Source: a virus
Strand: one strand, 5' to 3'
Length of the DNA: 43,490 nt
IMG/VR virus record: IMGVR_UViG_3300044949_001377
Span: 1-43,490 of that record
The notes beneath the pieces were generated by a model. That model saw only the letters and a list, made by a program, of their open reading frames with translations. It was not told the DNA's origin and did no database searches. The position numbers were made by a program, and so were the translations under genes. Shown piece by piece: positions 1-7,944 of the stretch (positions are counted from its first letter, which is position 1; each line of letters begins with the position of its first letter).

Positions 1-606
1 ACTGAGTACGGCAACGAAGTTCAGCAGTTCCAGGTGAAGACCGACCTGCTGACCATTGTTAAGGATCTGCGCAAGCGTAACGTTCCGACCTTCGCTGATG
101 GTCTGTATCGCTGCATCTGCGATCCCACCTTCATGATGCACCTGCGTCGTGACGCCGACTTCCGTGAGATTGCTCGTTACAGCGGCAACCCTGGTCAAGG
201 CATGTACATGGGTAACCCCATGATGCCTAACAACGCCAGCTTCTACATGGGTCCCCAAGCTGGTCAGGGTTACTTCCTGGCTGGTGAGCCTGTGATGCCG
301 ACCGGCGTTCAGTTTGAAGGCGTTAAGTTCTTCGAGTCGACCAACTTCCCGACCAAAACTGTGCAAGCCTCCTTCAACGGTGGCTCCAGCTACAGTGCTC
401 AAGAAGCTGCTCAAGGTTACTTCTTCGGTCCTCAGTCCATCGGTGTGGGTATCGGCGGTCCTAACGCTCAAGTGCTCATCAACAACAACGATGACTTCAG
501 CCGCTTCATCATCCTGATCTGGCAACTGTACGCTGGCTTCGAGATCCTGAATAAGGACTTCGTGACCACTGCTTACAGCTTCGTGTCTGACGACGGCACT
601 GTCTGA
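1..606 (+). CDS. Major capsid protein, C-terminal part (5' truncated by window)
   Basis: The frame is open from base 1 with no stop, so the true start lies upstream and about 201 residues are visible. The stretch with MHLRRDADFREIARYSG, followed later by VQFEGVKFFESTNFP, has the layout of the C-terminal half of HK97-fold phage major capsid proteins of the N4-gp56-like type, in which a residue run ending in a tyrosine/glycine turn precedes a 'G.rf.es.n' strand. The product would assemble into the icosahedral shell. It is the first gene of a plus-strand structural run and is followed after 35 bases by another abundant-looking structural gene. C-rich third codon positions here and in the next gene, compared with AT-richer codons downstream, suggest high expression. 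The family call is by motif memory only. Confidence 0.7.
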   Translation, partial: TEYGNEVQQFQVKTDLLTIVKDLRKRNVPTFADGLYRCICDPTFMMHLRRDADFREIARYSGNPGQGMYMGNPMMPNNASFYMGPQAGQGYFLAGEPVMPTGVQFEGVKFFESTNFPTKTVQASFNGGSSYSAQEAAQGYFFGPQSIGVGIGGPNAQVLINNNDDFSRFIILIWQLYAGFEILNKDFVTTAYSFVSDDGTV

Positions 607-641
607 TAACAAACCATAAATCCAAATATAGGAAAAGATAA

Positions 642-1445
642 ATGACCTATTTGTCCGCTAAAAAAATCTACCCAGGTAACTGGGCAGAGCCTCTGAACGG
701 TTGGTACAAGAACATTGATACCGACGACAGCGGTAGTGTTGATGGTTCCAAGGGTGGCCCTACTTCGGTGCTGGCTGTCCCTGGCTATCGCTACTTCCAG
801 CAGCGTGGTTACGTGCCTGTTACCGCAACTTCCGGTAGCGGTCCCGTGGCTGCAGCCGATGTGATCGTTCCTTCCCCTTACCGCCAGGACGACACTCGCC
901 CCGACATCACCGGCATGGTGATCTCTGGTAGCAGCACCCTGCCTGCTTATGTTTATCGCGCCACCATCTCCGTTGCTTCTGGCTGGGGTGATGGTCGTGT
1001 TGCTTCCGGTGTGTATGCCGCCACCGGTAACGTGATCTCCTTCGGTCGCAGCAACAGTGGTAGCCCCACCGCTGCCTCTGGTATCGGTGAAGGTGTGATC
1101 CAGGCTAACCTGGCTTCCACCGTGTCTGGTACCCAAGCTGGTGAGATCTTCTTCGCTGCTGGTACCGCTGCTTACAGCACCAATCCGTTCCTGATTGCAT
1201 CCGGTGCTGCCGGTGTGACCGCCGGTAACGTGAACTATGCTGCTACCGCCGCCACCACCCTGAAGGTGTTTGCGAAAGAAACTGCTAATAGCACCGCTAC
1301 TTCCGGTGGTTTCTACATCTCCAGTGGTGATGCAACTGGTGGCCGTACTGGTTATCTGGTGGTTGAGTGCTGCTACGTCCAACCTGACGTGGCACCTGGC
1401 TACGAAGATATCGATGGCTACCTCCTGGGCCGCACTGTTAGCTGA
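642..1445 (+). CDS. Virion structural protein (possible capsid decoration or fibre)
   Basis: This 267-residue protein has an AGGAAAAG ribosome-binding sequence just before its ATG. It is rich in Gly, Ser, Ala and Thr, with many short predicted beta strands and no Cys until a CC pair near the C terminus. The N-terminal part reads YPGNWAEPLNGWYKNID, and the body contains repeated SG/AASG turns like those of head-decoration or fibre proteins. Codon use matches the capsid gene immediately upstream, so the two are probably co-expressed at high level. No specific family is recognised. Its location right after the capsid gene makes a capsid-associated role the best guess, but a tail or fibre role cannot be excluded. 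Confidence 0.6.
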   Translation: MTYLSAKKIYPGNWAEPLNGWYKNIDTDDSGSVDGSKGGPTSVLAVPGYRYFQQRGYVPVTATSGSGPVAAADVIVPSPYRQDDTRPDITGMVISGSSTLPAYVYRATISVASGWGDGRVASGVYAATGNVISFGRSNSGSPTAASGIGEGVIQANLASTVSGTQAGEIFFAAGTAAYSTNPFLIASGAAGVTAGNVNYAATAATTLKVFAKETANSTATSGGFYISSGDATGGRTGYLVVECCYVQPDVAPGYEDIDGYLLGRTVS

Positions 1446-1457
1446 TTAGGTTAAACT

Positions 1458-1480
1458 AAGACCAGTGAATAACTGGTCTT
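1458..1480 (+). promoter_or_regulatory. Hairpin directly abutting a start codon
   Basis: A perfect 9-bp inverted repeat (AAGACCAGT / ACTGGTCTT) with a 5-base loop ends on the base just before the ATG at 1481. No Shine-Dalgarno sequence lies between it and the ATG. It resembles an intrinsic-terminator stem but lacks a T-run, so it may be a processing site or control translation of the next gene. Confidence 0.6.
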
Positions 1481-1909
1481 ATGTCAACCACTGCAGCACT
1501 GCTTTATCAGCACAAGAAAACAGGTGCAAGAGTCAAGATTGTAAGCGAATGGGATAACGGCGATTGGTTCATGGTCGAAGATCAGGACGGTCGCCTTTAT
1601 ACCGCATACAAGACTGAACTTACACCTGATGAAGCTGCTACCAAAACGGTAAAAACGCTTCAGGTAAAAGATAAAGCTGCGCAGGAAGAGCCACGGACCT
1701 TCCCCCCGGACAACCGTTTGAATATCAATTCAGCTACCGCTCAAATGATCGCTGATCATATTAAGGGTATTGGATTGAAAACAGCCCGAGAGATTAAAGA
1801 TCTTCAAATGTCCTTATCGGGTGAAAGGTTTAACAATCTCGAACAGTTAAAGAAAATCGGTCGGGTTGATTGGGAGGCCGTCATCGCCGCTGACCTGATC
1901 AGGGTTTGA
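1481..1909 (+). CDS. Helix-hairpin-helix DNA-binding protein
   Basis: This 142-residue protein has two parts. Residues 1-50 look like a small beta-barrel (HKKTGARVKIVSEWDNGDWF), as in SH3-like folds. Residues 75-142 contain LNINSATAQMIADHIKGIG followed by LKTAREI, the classic helix-hairpin-helix signature (NINTA..L..LpGIG..tA..I) of ComEA-like non-specific DNA-binding domains. The two are joined by a charged linker. The gene follows the capsid genes and ends before a strong terminator, so it closes that transcription unit. A role in head or DNA packaging is an inference from position. It has no visible Shine-Dalgarno sequence; the start codon sits at the foot of a hairpin. Confidence 0.6.
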   Translation: MSTTAALLYQHKKTGARVKIVSEWDNGDWFMVEDQDGRLYTAYKTELTPDEAATKTVKTLQVKDKAAQEEPRTFPPDNRLNINSATAQMIADHIKGIGLKTAREIKDLQMSLSGERFNNLEQLKKIGRVDWEAVIAADLIRV

Positions 1910-1929
1910 TTACTTATCTCCACACTAGG

Positions 1930-1953
1930 CCCCTGGGAAACCAGGGGTTTTTT
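1930..1953 (+). terminator. Rho-independent terminator
   Basis: A perfect 7-bp GC-rich stem (CCCCTGG / CCAGGGG) with a GAAA loop is followed by six T residues. It lies 20 bases after the stop of the helix-hairpin-helix gene and ends the capsid transcription unit. Confidence 0.9.
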
Positions 1954-1981
1954 AGTCTTACAATTAAAAATAAACAGTAAT

Positions 1982-2629
1982 ATGGCTGGCATTACGTTTA
2001 AAGGACGTGTTGGTTCTACTGGTAGATCAACTGGTCCGCATTTACATGTTGAAGTAGAAGATCTTGCAACAGGCTCTCTTATAAATCCGGAAACAATACG
2101 TACTCCTCTTGCTGGTCTACGTATTGGCGAAAAAAGAGTTCCGGCTTTACTTCAAACTCCAGAAGGTAAATTTGCCTTTAATCCAGAGGCTGGCATTACA
2201 GTTACTTCTAAATTCGGCCCCCGTGGAGGTCGTCAACACCAAGGTGAGGATTGGGCGCTACCAGAGGGAACGCCAGTCTTTTATGAAGGAGCGGGCAAAT
2301 ATGTTCCTTTAGCAAACCAAGGCGCTTACGGAAACCTGTCTACGTTTACTACAGGAGATAATAAATACAAGATTCGTTTGGGACATATGCAGTCCTTGGG
2401 CGAAGCTGCCGATTTAACGGGCACTAAAGTAGCCGACCCCTCTGGTGCTGGTACAGATCCTAAAGAGTTTTTAATGGGTTACTTGCTTGGCACTGGTTTT
2501 GCGGGTGAGCCCAAAGAAAGTAGTGCAACAAAAATGAAACGTCAACTTGTCCAACAATTAATACAACCACAGCAAGATAATATGTTTGAACAGCTTCTTT
2601 CGATGGCGTCTCAACAGTATGCTGTTTAA
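1982..2629 (+). CDS. M23-type peptidase with circularly permuted metal ligands
   Basis: This 215-residue protein carries every M23 (LytM/lysostaphin-type) zinc-site motif once, but in a permuted order. The motif that normally ends the domain, GSTGRSTGPHLHVEV (His20, His22), is at the N terminus. The motif that normally begins it, SKFGPR followed by HQGED (His86, Asp90), is in the middle, and the LGHM histidine (His135) follows. Known M23 enzymes cleave glycine or stem-peptide bonds in peptidoglycan. Position among structural genes suggests a virion wall-piercing enzyme. The reading frame is open upstream to the previous gene's stop, but a terminator lies between, so the ATG at 1982 is the best start. 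An alternative is fused remnants of two M23 domains without activity. Confidence 0.7.
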   Translation: MAGITFKGRVGSTGRSTGPHLHVEVEDLATGSLINPETIRTPLAGLRIGEKRVPALLQTPEGKFAFNPEAGITVTSKFGPRGGRQHQGEDWALPEGTPVFYEGAGKYVPLANQGAYGNLSTFTTGDNKYKIRLGHMQSLGEAADLTGTKVADPSGAGTDPKEFLMGYLLGTGFAGEPKESSATKMKRQLVQQLIQPQQDNMFEQLLSMASQQYAV

Positions 2630-2640
2630 TTCACTGCATT

Positions 2641-2646
2641 TATAAT
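2641..2646 (+). promoter_or_regulatory. Putative -10 promoter element (TATAAT)
   Basis: A consensus TATAAT followed by TGAGA lies 23 bases before the GTG start at 2669. The same TATAATTGAGA string occurs before the fibre gene at 16357, which suggests a reused late promoter. No clear -35 box is visible. Confidence 0.45.
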
Positions 2647-2668
2647 TGAGAACATACGGAAATAAGCT

Positions 2669-3130
2669 GTGCAGCTCAGCGATTTTGACAAGAGTAGAGT
2701 CAGGTATCACCTAGGCTACTTCACGGTTTCCGTGCCGGCGGGTGACTATGCCCGACTTGAAGAAGCCATGAACACCGTTCCGGATTCATACTTCTATGAC
2801 AAAATTGCTATCCAAATTGGACGTTGCGACACTGCTGAAAAGAGGACTGAAGTAGCTACTTCACCCTCTACACGCATCGAAAACATTGCTGGTGACGTTG
2901 ATCGTACGATCAGATCCAGTAATGCCAAAGAGGCACTTAAGGTTTGGGATGAGATTTATCTCTACGAAACCAACCGTTTAGCCGGCATCCTTTACGTTCC
3001 CAACTACAAGGATCCGTTCCAAGCCAGATACCGTTACGAACGCTCTGGTGCTGAATTTATACAGAGTCTTCCAGGACCAGCGGACGTTTCAGTAGGCACA
3101 CGTCTTTACCTGCACGAGCTTTGGCGCTAG
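2669..3130 (+). CDS. Virion-associated protein; 3' end replaced beside an HNH gene
   Basis: A 153-residue protein starting at GTG, with an ACGGAAA weak ribosome-binding sequence. The N-terminal part (RVRYHLGYFTVSVPAGDYARLEEAM) and the C-terminal SVGTRLYLHELWR look like a compact alpha/beta structural or connector protein. The family is unknown to me. The notable feature is downstream. After the HNH gene that follows, bases 3682-3726 encode EAVGSRIYLHEVWR and a stop, nearly the same 14 residues as this protein's own end, with strongly different codons. The current 3' end therefore appears to have been imported or recoded with the endonuclease, leaving the old end as a remnant. Gene position suggests a head-neck or tail role. 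Confidence 0.6.
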   Translation: MQLSDFDKSRVRYHLGYFTVSVPAGDYARLEEAMNTVPDSYFYDKIAIQIGRCDTAEKRTEVATSPSTRIENIAGDVDRTIRSSNAKEALKVWDEIYLYETNRLAGILYVPNYKDPFQARYRYERSGAEFIQSLPGPADVSVGTRLYLHELWR

Positions 3131-3157
3131 TATACAGGTGCTTTTGTTACTCGTGCC

Positions 3158-3676
3158 ATGGCTTCTCAATGGGATTCACTGCCTCCCTTTGAAGAGCTGA
3201 ACACATATTACAAGTATGATCCTGAAACGGGAATTGTAGTACTAAAGAAAAAACGCTGCAATTCAGACGCTAAACGGATAGGGAAACCTGTTGGAAATTT
3301 ACGAAAACGAGGCAAGAGACTGGTTTGGACAATAACACATAAAAATAGAAACTTCTATTTAAGCCGTGTCATTTGGGTTTTAATGACAAAAGAAGATCCT
3401 GGCGATTTATTTGTCGAGCATAAAAACAGAAACCCTCAAGACAATACCTGGAAGAATTTAAGACTTGCAACGCGTCCGCAGAATGCAGTTAATCAAATAT
3501 TTGCAGGTTATTCACAAAGGAAAGACACGGGGCTATATAGAGTTAGAGTGACTCTTGAAGGTAAACGTATTACGGTTGGTAATTTTCAAACGGAAGAAGA
3601 GGCAAAGAAAGCGGCGCGGGATGCCAAAAAGCTTTTCTATCGGGAATTTGCGTGTCTTGATTTAGAATGTTCTTAA
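3158..3676 (+). CDS. HNH homing endonuclease with AP2 DNA-binding domain
   Basis: This 172-residue protein has an N-terminal LPPFEELNTYYKYDPETG segment, a central HNH nuclease region (LFVEHKNRNPQDNTWKNLRLAT, residues about 87-108) and a C-terminal AP2-like domain (YRVRVTLEGKRITVGNF with TEEEAKKAA). It is AT-richer than its neighbours and has no strong ribosome-binding sequence. Such enzymes cut intron-less or intergenic sites and spread by homing. It sits between the gene at 2669 and a leftover copy of that gene's last codons, so it is a mobile insertion. Related proteins in this window are at 18169, 25694 and 37072. Confidence 0.88.
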   Translation: MASQWDSLPPFEELNTYYKYDPETGIVVLKKKRCNSDAKRIGKPVGNLRKRGKRLVWTITHKNRNFYLSRVIWVLMTKEDPGDLFVEHKNRNPQDNTWKNLRLATRPQNAVNQIFAGYSQRKDTGLYRVRVTLEGKRITVGNFQTEEEAKKAARDAKKLFYREFACLDLECS

Positions 3677-3681
3677 TCAGG

Positions 3682-3726
3682 GAAGCTGTTGGTTCTCGTA
3701 TCTATTTACATGAGGTTTGGAGGTAA
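3682..3726 (+). pseudogene. Remnant 3' end of the gene at 2669
   Basis: These bases translate as EAVGSRIYLHEVWR plus TAA, matching the terminal VSVGTRLYLHELWR of the protein ending at 3130. The codons differ at most third positions, so this is not a recent simple duplication. Its last codons (TGG AGG) also supply the GGAGG ribosome-binding sequence of the next gene, which may be why it was kept. Confidence 0.75.
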
Positions 3727-3728
3727 TT

Positions 3729-4571
3729 ATGATCGAAGATCTGATTAGGGCTACACAATCCGCTGCAGGAGGAAGATCTCTTTCGCAACTTCTCCAGGGT
3801 TTTGGGCAAGGTGTCACGAACTATAAAAACCGAGTTCGCGGGGTTAATGTACCTATTCAGCAACGTCCTGTTGTTAATCCCGAGTTCTTGCGTTCAGATT
3901 ATGCTATTGAATCCAGACTTAGACACCCAGCTGAACGGTCTCGTCGTTTTCAAGAATATCAAACAGGTCGCGATATTCCCGGAGCAAATACTGATTATTC
4001 AGCGCGCTTAGGAGGTGGCTCACCAGCCGCCGAACGTGCTTATCAAGCAGAAGCATCTCGTGTTGCTCAACTGACTGCCCAAGATCCCGAACTTCAGCGT
4101 TACGAAGCTGCTCGTCAGAAAGCTGTTGCCCCTGGCGCTACACCTGAACTGGTTCGGTCGGCAGAAGATATCGGCATGCAGATGTGGGCAAAAGCCAATC
4201 CTAAACTTGCCGCCAAAGTCAAGGCCGGACAGTCTGGTTACGAAGCTATTCAAGGCACTCTTGCCGGTAACATGGCGCGCGCAGGACAAGGCTTTGGTAT
4301 GGCCGAACAACTTGTACCAACACCACAAGGCTTCCCAACACAAGTTCCTGGCTTACCGACAGGCGCTGGTTACTCCACAGGCTTTGGTGTAACCTCTAAT
4401 CTTGCCCCTGGAGCACAGACGCCTCCCCCTTACTCCACGATTAAACCGACATCTGAGTTATCAGGCTTAGGTGCAGCTCCCCTTGGTACAGCAGCAACAT
4501 CTGTATTTGGTCAGCCTAACGTGATGGACGCTGCCAAGTTTGAAGAGCTTCTTAAGTTAGTCAAGAAATAA
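3729..4571 (+). CDS. Predicted internal or tail virion protein, unknown family
   Basis: A 280-residue protein. The ATG at 3729 is chosen because GGAGG lies six bases upstream; a TTG at 3717 in the same frame would put the ribosome site inside the gene. The N-terminal two thirds are rich in Ala, Gln and Arg with long predicted helices (PAAERAYQAEASRVAQL). The last third is Pro/Gly/Thr-rich and disordered, and the end is LLKLVKK. There are no cysteines. Such composition is typical of phage internal or ejected proteins. No catalytic motif is seen, and the function is inferred only from the structural-gene context and the wall hydrolase that follows. Confidence 0.55.
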   Translation: MIEDLIRATQSAAGGRSLSQLLQGFGQGVTNYKNRVRGVNVPIQQRPVVNPEFLRSDYAIESRLRHPAERSRRFQEYQTGRDIPGANTDYSARLGGGSPAAERAYQAEASRVAQLTAQDPELQRYEAARQKAVAPGATPELVRSAEDIGMQMWAKANPKLAAKVKAGQSGYEAIQGTLAGNMARAGQGFGMAEQLVPTPQGFPTQVPGLPTGAGYSTGFGVTSNLAPGAQTPPPYSTIKPTSELSGLGAAPLGTAATSVFGQPNVMDAAKFEELLKLVKK

Positions 4572-4777
4572 AACCTTGGCATTGCTTTGCATGTAAGCCC
4601 AACCTACTGGACACGAATCTTTGATTCATGGGGGCCAGTGTTGTTGCTTTAAAACCATGATCCTTTGTCCCAATTTTGTTAGACGCCTTACGACCAAACT
4701 CAGTCTTGTTGTTGCATTACAAGCTGTTTTTATCCCTGGTCTTAGAGCAAGTTCAAATTGGGTAGGAGCATAACACC
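4572..4777 (+). promoter_or_regulatory. Intergenic region with imperfect hairpin
   Basis: This 206-base gap holds an imperfect hairpin at 4606-4639: outer stem ACTGG/CCAGT and inner stem GAATC-TTT-GATTC, separated by an asymmetric internal loop. It may be a terminator of the upstream gene or a 5' leader structure of the lysozyme gene. A weak ribosome site (GGAG, in TAGGAGCATAACACC) precedes the ATG at 4778. I see no gene in it. Confidence 0.45.
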
Positions 4778-5479
4778 ATGGCAGATCGTTCCTTTTACGA
4801 AAAGTTTAGACAAACGCCGGAAGCGCAAGGTCTTTTGCGTATGTTGCGTTTTGCGGAAGGAACAGAACGTGGTGGACAAGACTCATATCGAGTCATGTTT
4901 GGTGGATCGCTTGCGCCTGATCTCAAGCAGCATCCAGATAAAGTAATGAAAGGAAGGAGCACCGCTGCGGGTGCTTATCAATTCCTTACGCCCACCTGGC
5001 AAGCACAACAAAAGAAATTAGGACTTGGATCATTTGGTCCAGTTGAGCAAGACATTGCCGCGCTTGATCTTGCACGCCAACGTACCATGGGTCTTGGCGG
5101 CCTTTCTTATTTACAGAAACAAGGTTTAACACCTGAGTTTGTTGCTGCTCTTGCCCCTGAGTGGGCGTCACTTCCCACGAAAGAAGGCAAGAGTTATTAC
5201 GGTCAGCCCGTTAAAAGTTACTCTGAATTACAGAAAACTTATCAACAAGGAAGGCAACCTCTCTCCGGTGAACAAGCACAAGGAGCAACTACTGGGCAGG
5301 AAACATCTTCTACCGGTTTCCTCCAGGGCTTCTTATCGGCAATGGAGGGCAGTAAACCAAAAGATGTATCTGTTGCCGATCTGTTAAAACAAGAGTTGAT
5401 GGGGCAGCTTTTGACGCCTGCACAACCTCTTGCCATGAATCCATTTCAAATGTTGCTTAACATGAGTCCATATGGTTAA
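4778..5479 (+). CDS. Lysozyme-like lytic transglycosylase (lambda R / GH104 type)
   Basis: This 233-residue protein has, at residues 19-75, LLRMLRFAEGTE, then YRVMFGG, then STAAGAYQFLTPTWQ. This matches the lambda gpR-type lytic transglycosylase fold: a catalytic Glu in '.EGT', an 'FGG' turn and an 'AAGrYQf...TW' helix. The predicted catalytic residue is Glu27. Enzymes of this type cleave the MurNAc-GlcNAc bond with formation of the 1,6-anhydro sugar. The C-terminal 70 residues are low-complexity Gln/Gly/Ser and then helical, which resembles a virion-anchoring tail more than a free endolysin. With the M23-like protein upstream and a separate endolysin at 22453, a tail-associated role at entry is likely. 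Confidence 0.75.
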   Translation: MADRSFYEKFRQTPEAQGLLRMLRFAEGTERGGQDSYRVMFGGSLAPDLKQHPDKVMKGRSTAAGAYQFLTPTWQAQQKKLGLGSFGPVEQDIAALDLARQRTMGLGGLSYLQKQGLTPEFVAALAPEWASLPTKEGKSYYGQPVKSYSELQKTYQQGRQPLSGEQAQGATTGQETSSTGFLQGFLSAMEGSKPKDVSVADLLKQELMGQLLTPAQPLAMNPFQMLLNMSPYG

Positions 5480-5521
5480 ACCGCGTTAGAATTGACGAAT
5501 CAGTAAACGCGCAGTAGAACA

Positions 5522-6301
5522 TTGTCGTCAACTAGTACCAACAAGCAACCCCTGCTTATTGACCGGCCGTTATTTGATTCGGTTCGGGTAACGACTCAAA
5601 CTGTTGGTAGTTCTACTGCCAATACTCTCTTTGTGCAAGGCGGACAAGCTCCATCGATCTTGGTGGATATGGACGCTGCTCTGCAAGAAGATAACAATAG
5701 TGGCGGCGTTGTTGATTCCATTACTATCAGTCGTAATGACTTCTATCGTGACCCAGATTACACCATCAATGCAACGACTTCTGGTACTGTTATATCTCTT
5801 GTCAGTGGTCAGATTGTGTTTGTTGCTGCCACTGGGGTCCTAGCCACCGCTCCTGGCAGTGGTTACGGCTATTACACTTACACAGGGGCAACCACTCTTA
5901 CAGGCGTTAATACCGCACTGGTGTACTCCGGTGGTACCTCCAGTGGCTTTGCATACAACGGTGTTGCTTACGGTTATCAGCCAGCAGTAACCTTTGTCTT
6001 CTACCAGACTCGTGGTACGACCGTCCCCATCCCAGCCTCTGGTGACTACCGTGTGTTGTTTGCAAAGACTCTCCCCGCTAACAGCGGTACTGTCGACTGC
6101 TCGGACGTGATGCCGCAACTGGCAGCTCCTATGGCGCAAGCAGGTAATACCACAGGTCTAGGTTCCACTGCACCACTGCGGAATAAGGGTATCTACCTGG
6201 AGCGCGGCGACCGTATTTACGTGGGTGTATTTCCTGATGGACCCAACATCTCTGGCTATACCCCTGGCGTACACATCACTGCTCAAGGCGGATTCTTCTG
6301 A
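5522..6301 (+). CDS. Virion structural protein, unknown family
   Basis: This 259-residue Ser/Thr/Gly-rich protein starts at TTG (MSSTSTNKQPLLIDRP). The 5' leader contains a 6-bp inverted repeat (CGCGTT 5482-5487 / AACGCG 5506-5511) ending ten bases before the start. The sequence is predicted all-beta, with repeated turns such as APGSGYGYYTYTGATTLTG and a C-terminal YLERGDRIYVGV strand common in phage tail or fibre-associated proteins. The next gene starts three bases after its stop, so the two are probably translated together. No enzymatic motif is visible. The structural assignment rests on composition and neighbours. Confidence 0.6.
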   Translation: MSSTSTNKQPLLIDRPLFDSVRVTTQTVGSSTANTLFVQGGQAPSILVDMDAALQEDNNSGGVVDSITISRNDFYRDPDYTINATTSGTVISLVSGQIVFVAATGVLATAPGSGYGYYTYTGATTLTGVNTALVYSGGTSSGFAYNGVAYGYQPAVTFVFYQTRGTTVPIPASGDYRVLFAKTLPANSGTVDCSDVMPQLAAPMAQAGNTTGLGSTAPLRNKGIYLERGDRIYVGVFPDGPNISGYTPGVHITAQGGFF

Positions 6302-6303
6302 TC

Positions 6304-7833
6304 ATGGCCAAAAAGAGTGGAAGCTCTTTTGGTAATTTCAACCGGTCTGAAGTCTTTGATCCGAGGCCGGTTAAACCGATTACGACTGAGTTCTCCAAAG
6401 GTTCAGTCCCAGATTCCATCTATTCGGCAAACAGGGAATCAGCTTGGTCTCGCTGGCGACGTGGCTATGAATTAGCTACTGCTACCTTCTACGACAACGG
6501 CTATAACTATCCTTTTCAATACCAGATTCCTGTTCCTTCTGGTACGCCAAGTTCTGTTGTCAATCCATCTCCAACCGTATCAGGGACTTTTGTAGGGTTC
6601 CCGACCAAGAACAAAGAGATGGGAATGCATTGGGCAGGCTGGCGATATGCCGGTTCAATGCGTAGCGACAAACTAAAAGACCCAATCACAAATCAAAAAC
6701 TGTTTGTTGAATCAATTACAGAGGATGCAAACTACTGGTATGTAAAGCTTGCTGGTTCCTGGAGCGCAGGCAATCCACTTCCTCCGCCTTTTTTTGTTGC
6801 TGTTCCAGGGGTGCCGAATGGCTTAACACCACTGAACAGTGAGATCCTCGAAGATCGTGTCATTGATATCGATGGTGAAATCATTGATCGTGATACGATC
6901 AACCCACAAACACAAAAACGATACGGTTACACCCAGGCCGTCTTGGTTGCTACAAATCCACTGACAGGTGTATTAACACTCCGTAAGTCCGGTTCTGTGC
7001 AGGTAACACCGGATAAAGAATACATCTCTCCTGCTCCTCAACCTTTTACGGTTGGACGTTATCTCATTACAGGTGCAAGGTTTTGTTGCTCGTGCCAAGA
7101 CTTTACGCACCGTGATTTTGCTTTTATGCGTGACATCACAAAACCCATGAAGAAGCTCTACCCACGCAGTGGCGCTTCTTCTATTAAGCCTGGTCGTTAT
7201 GAAGAAACAACATTGGCAGGTGTATTAAATAACAGTGCCATGACTGTTGCATCTGTGAATAGACAGATGACGGTTTATGCGCCTAGTGGTTTTACCCTTC
7301 CTTTTGATGTCGCTCCATCTACCGTTGATCGTCAAGCTACACGAGATAACCCTGGTGTTTACAGAGATTTTGGCGCAACATATACGAGGAAAACTGGAAC
7401 GCCCGCTATACCAGGAACAACGGCAGATGGCATGCCTTCCTATGAAGACTACAAAAGCGAGCAAGGTATTGTCACATCTTTAACTGATAACTGGGAACCG
7501 CTGCTTGATGAGCTGCGCTATTGCAAACACATTTACGCTCTTAAGTTTGCCGACAATACATTTCCGCCCGAACCATCTGATTTTCCTGTTGGCATAGGAA
7601 GCATGGCTGCATGGGAACAAAAACTTGTTGACCAAACAGAAAGTGAGCAAAAAGATATGGACGCAGTTAATCTGAATCGGTTTTCACTGTCTCAAATGGA
7701 TGTACCACCTTATAACTGTCAATCACCAATGATGATGCCAATGATGCAAAAACTGTTTAATGTGCCTACTCAATTCATTGTCATGCAAGGTTTCACGATG
7801 TTTGATAAGAACGGACAACCTTACAAGCCATAA
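6304..7833 (+). CDS. Large virion structural protein with a Cys/His cluster
   Basis: A 509-residue protein beginning two bases after the previous stop. Aromatic-rich strands (WSRWRRGYELATATFYDNGYN, HWAGWRYAGS) and a Met-rich C terminus (MMMPMMQKLF) are seen. At about residues 258-270 there is a tight cluster, FCCSCQDFTHRDF, with CxC spacing and a following His, loosely like a SWIM-type or other small metal site. I recognise no family. Its size, all-beta character and place in the late block suggest a tail, neck or baseplate component. The Cys cluster could bind zinc or form a disulfide. Confidence 0.55.
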   Translation: MAKKSGSSFGNFNRSEVFDPRPVKPITTEFSKGSVPDSIYSANRESAWSRWRRGYELATATFYDNGYNYPFQYQIPVPSGTPSSVVNPSPTVSGTFVGFPTKNKEMGMHWAGWRYAGSMRSDKLKDPITNQKLFVESITEDANYWYVKLAGSWSAGNPLPPPFFVAVPGVPNGLTPLNSEILEDRVIDIDGEIIDRDTINPQTQKRYGYTQAVLVATNPLTGVLTLRKSGSVQVTPDKEYISPAPQPFTVGRYLITGARFCCSCQDFTHRDFAFMRDITKPMKKLYPRSGASSIKPGRYEETTLAGVLNNSAMTVASVNRQMTVYAPSGFTLPFDVAPSTVDRQATRDNPGVYRDFGATYTRKTGTPAIPGTTADGMPSYEDYKSEQGIVTSLTDNWEPLLDELRYCKHIYALKFADNTFPPEPSDFPVGIGSMAAWEQKLVDQTESEQKDMDAVNLNRFSLSQMDVPPYNCQSPMMMPMMQKLFNVPTQFIVMQGFTMFDKNGQPYKP

Positions 7834-7842
7834 CAATTCATG

Positions 7843-7871
7843 TATACTTGAATTAAGTCTCACGAGACTTA
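7843..7871 (+). promoter_or_regulatory. Putative promoter -10 (TATACT) with following hairpin
   Basis: TATACT at 7843-7848 is followed by a 7-bp hairpin, TAAGTCT-CACG-AGACTTA, at 7854-7871. The hairpin would lie at the very start of the transcript for the recombinase-like gene at 7945, or act as a weak terminator of the gene ending at 7833. Confidence 0.4.
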
Positions 7872-7944
7872 TCAAGGTTTTCTTTATCCTTTACGAGCTA
7901 GTCCCACCGTTCGATATGGTACGGGTACTTGGCTCATACAGCAC

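Noticed and set aside
573-1382. 269-residue minus-strand ORF across the structural gene at 642
   Set aside because: Low-complexity Gly/Thr/His shadow of the plus-strand gene in high-GC codons; no start context and no match to neighbours.
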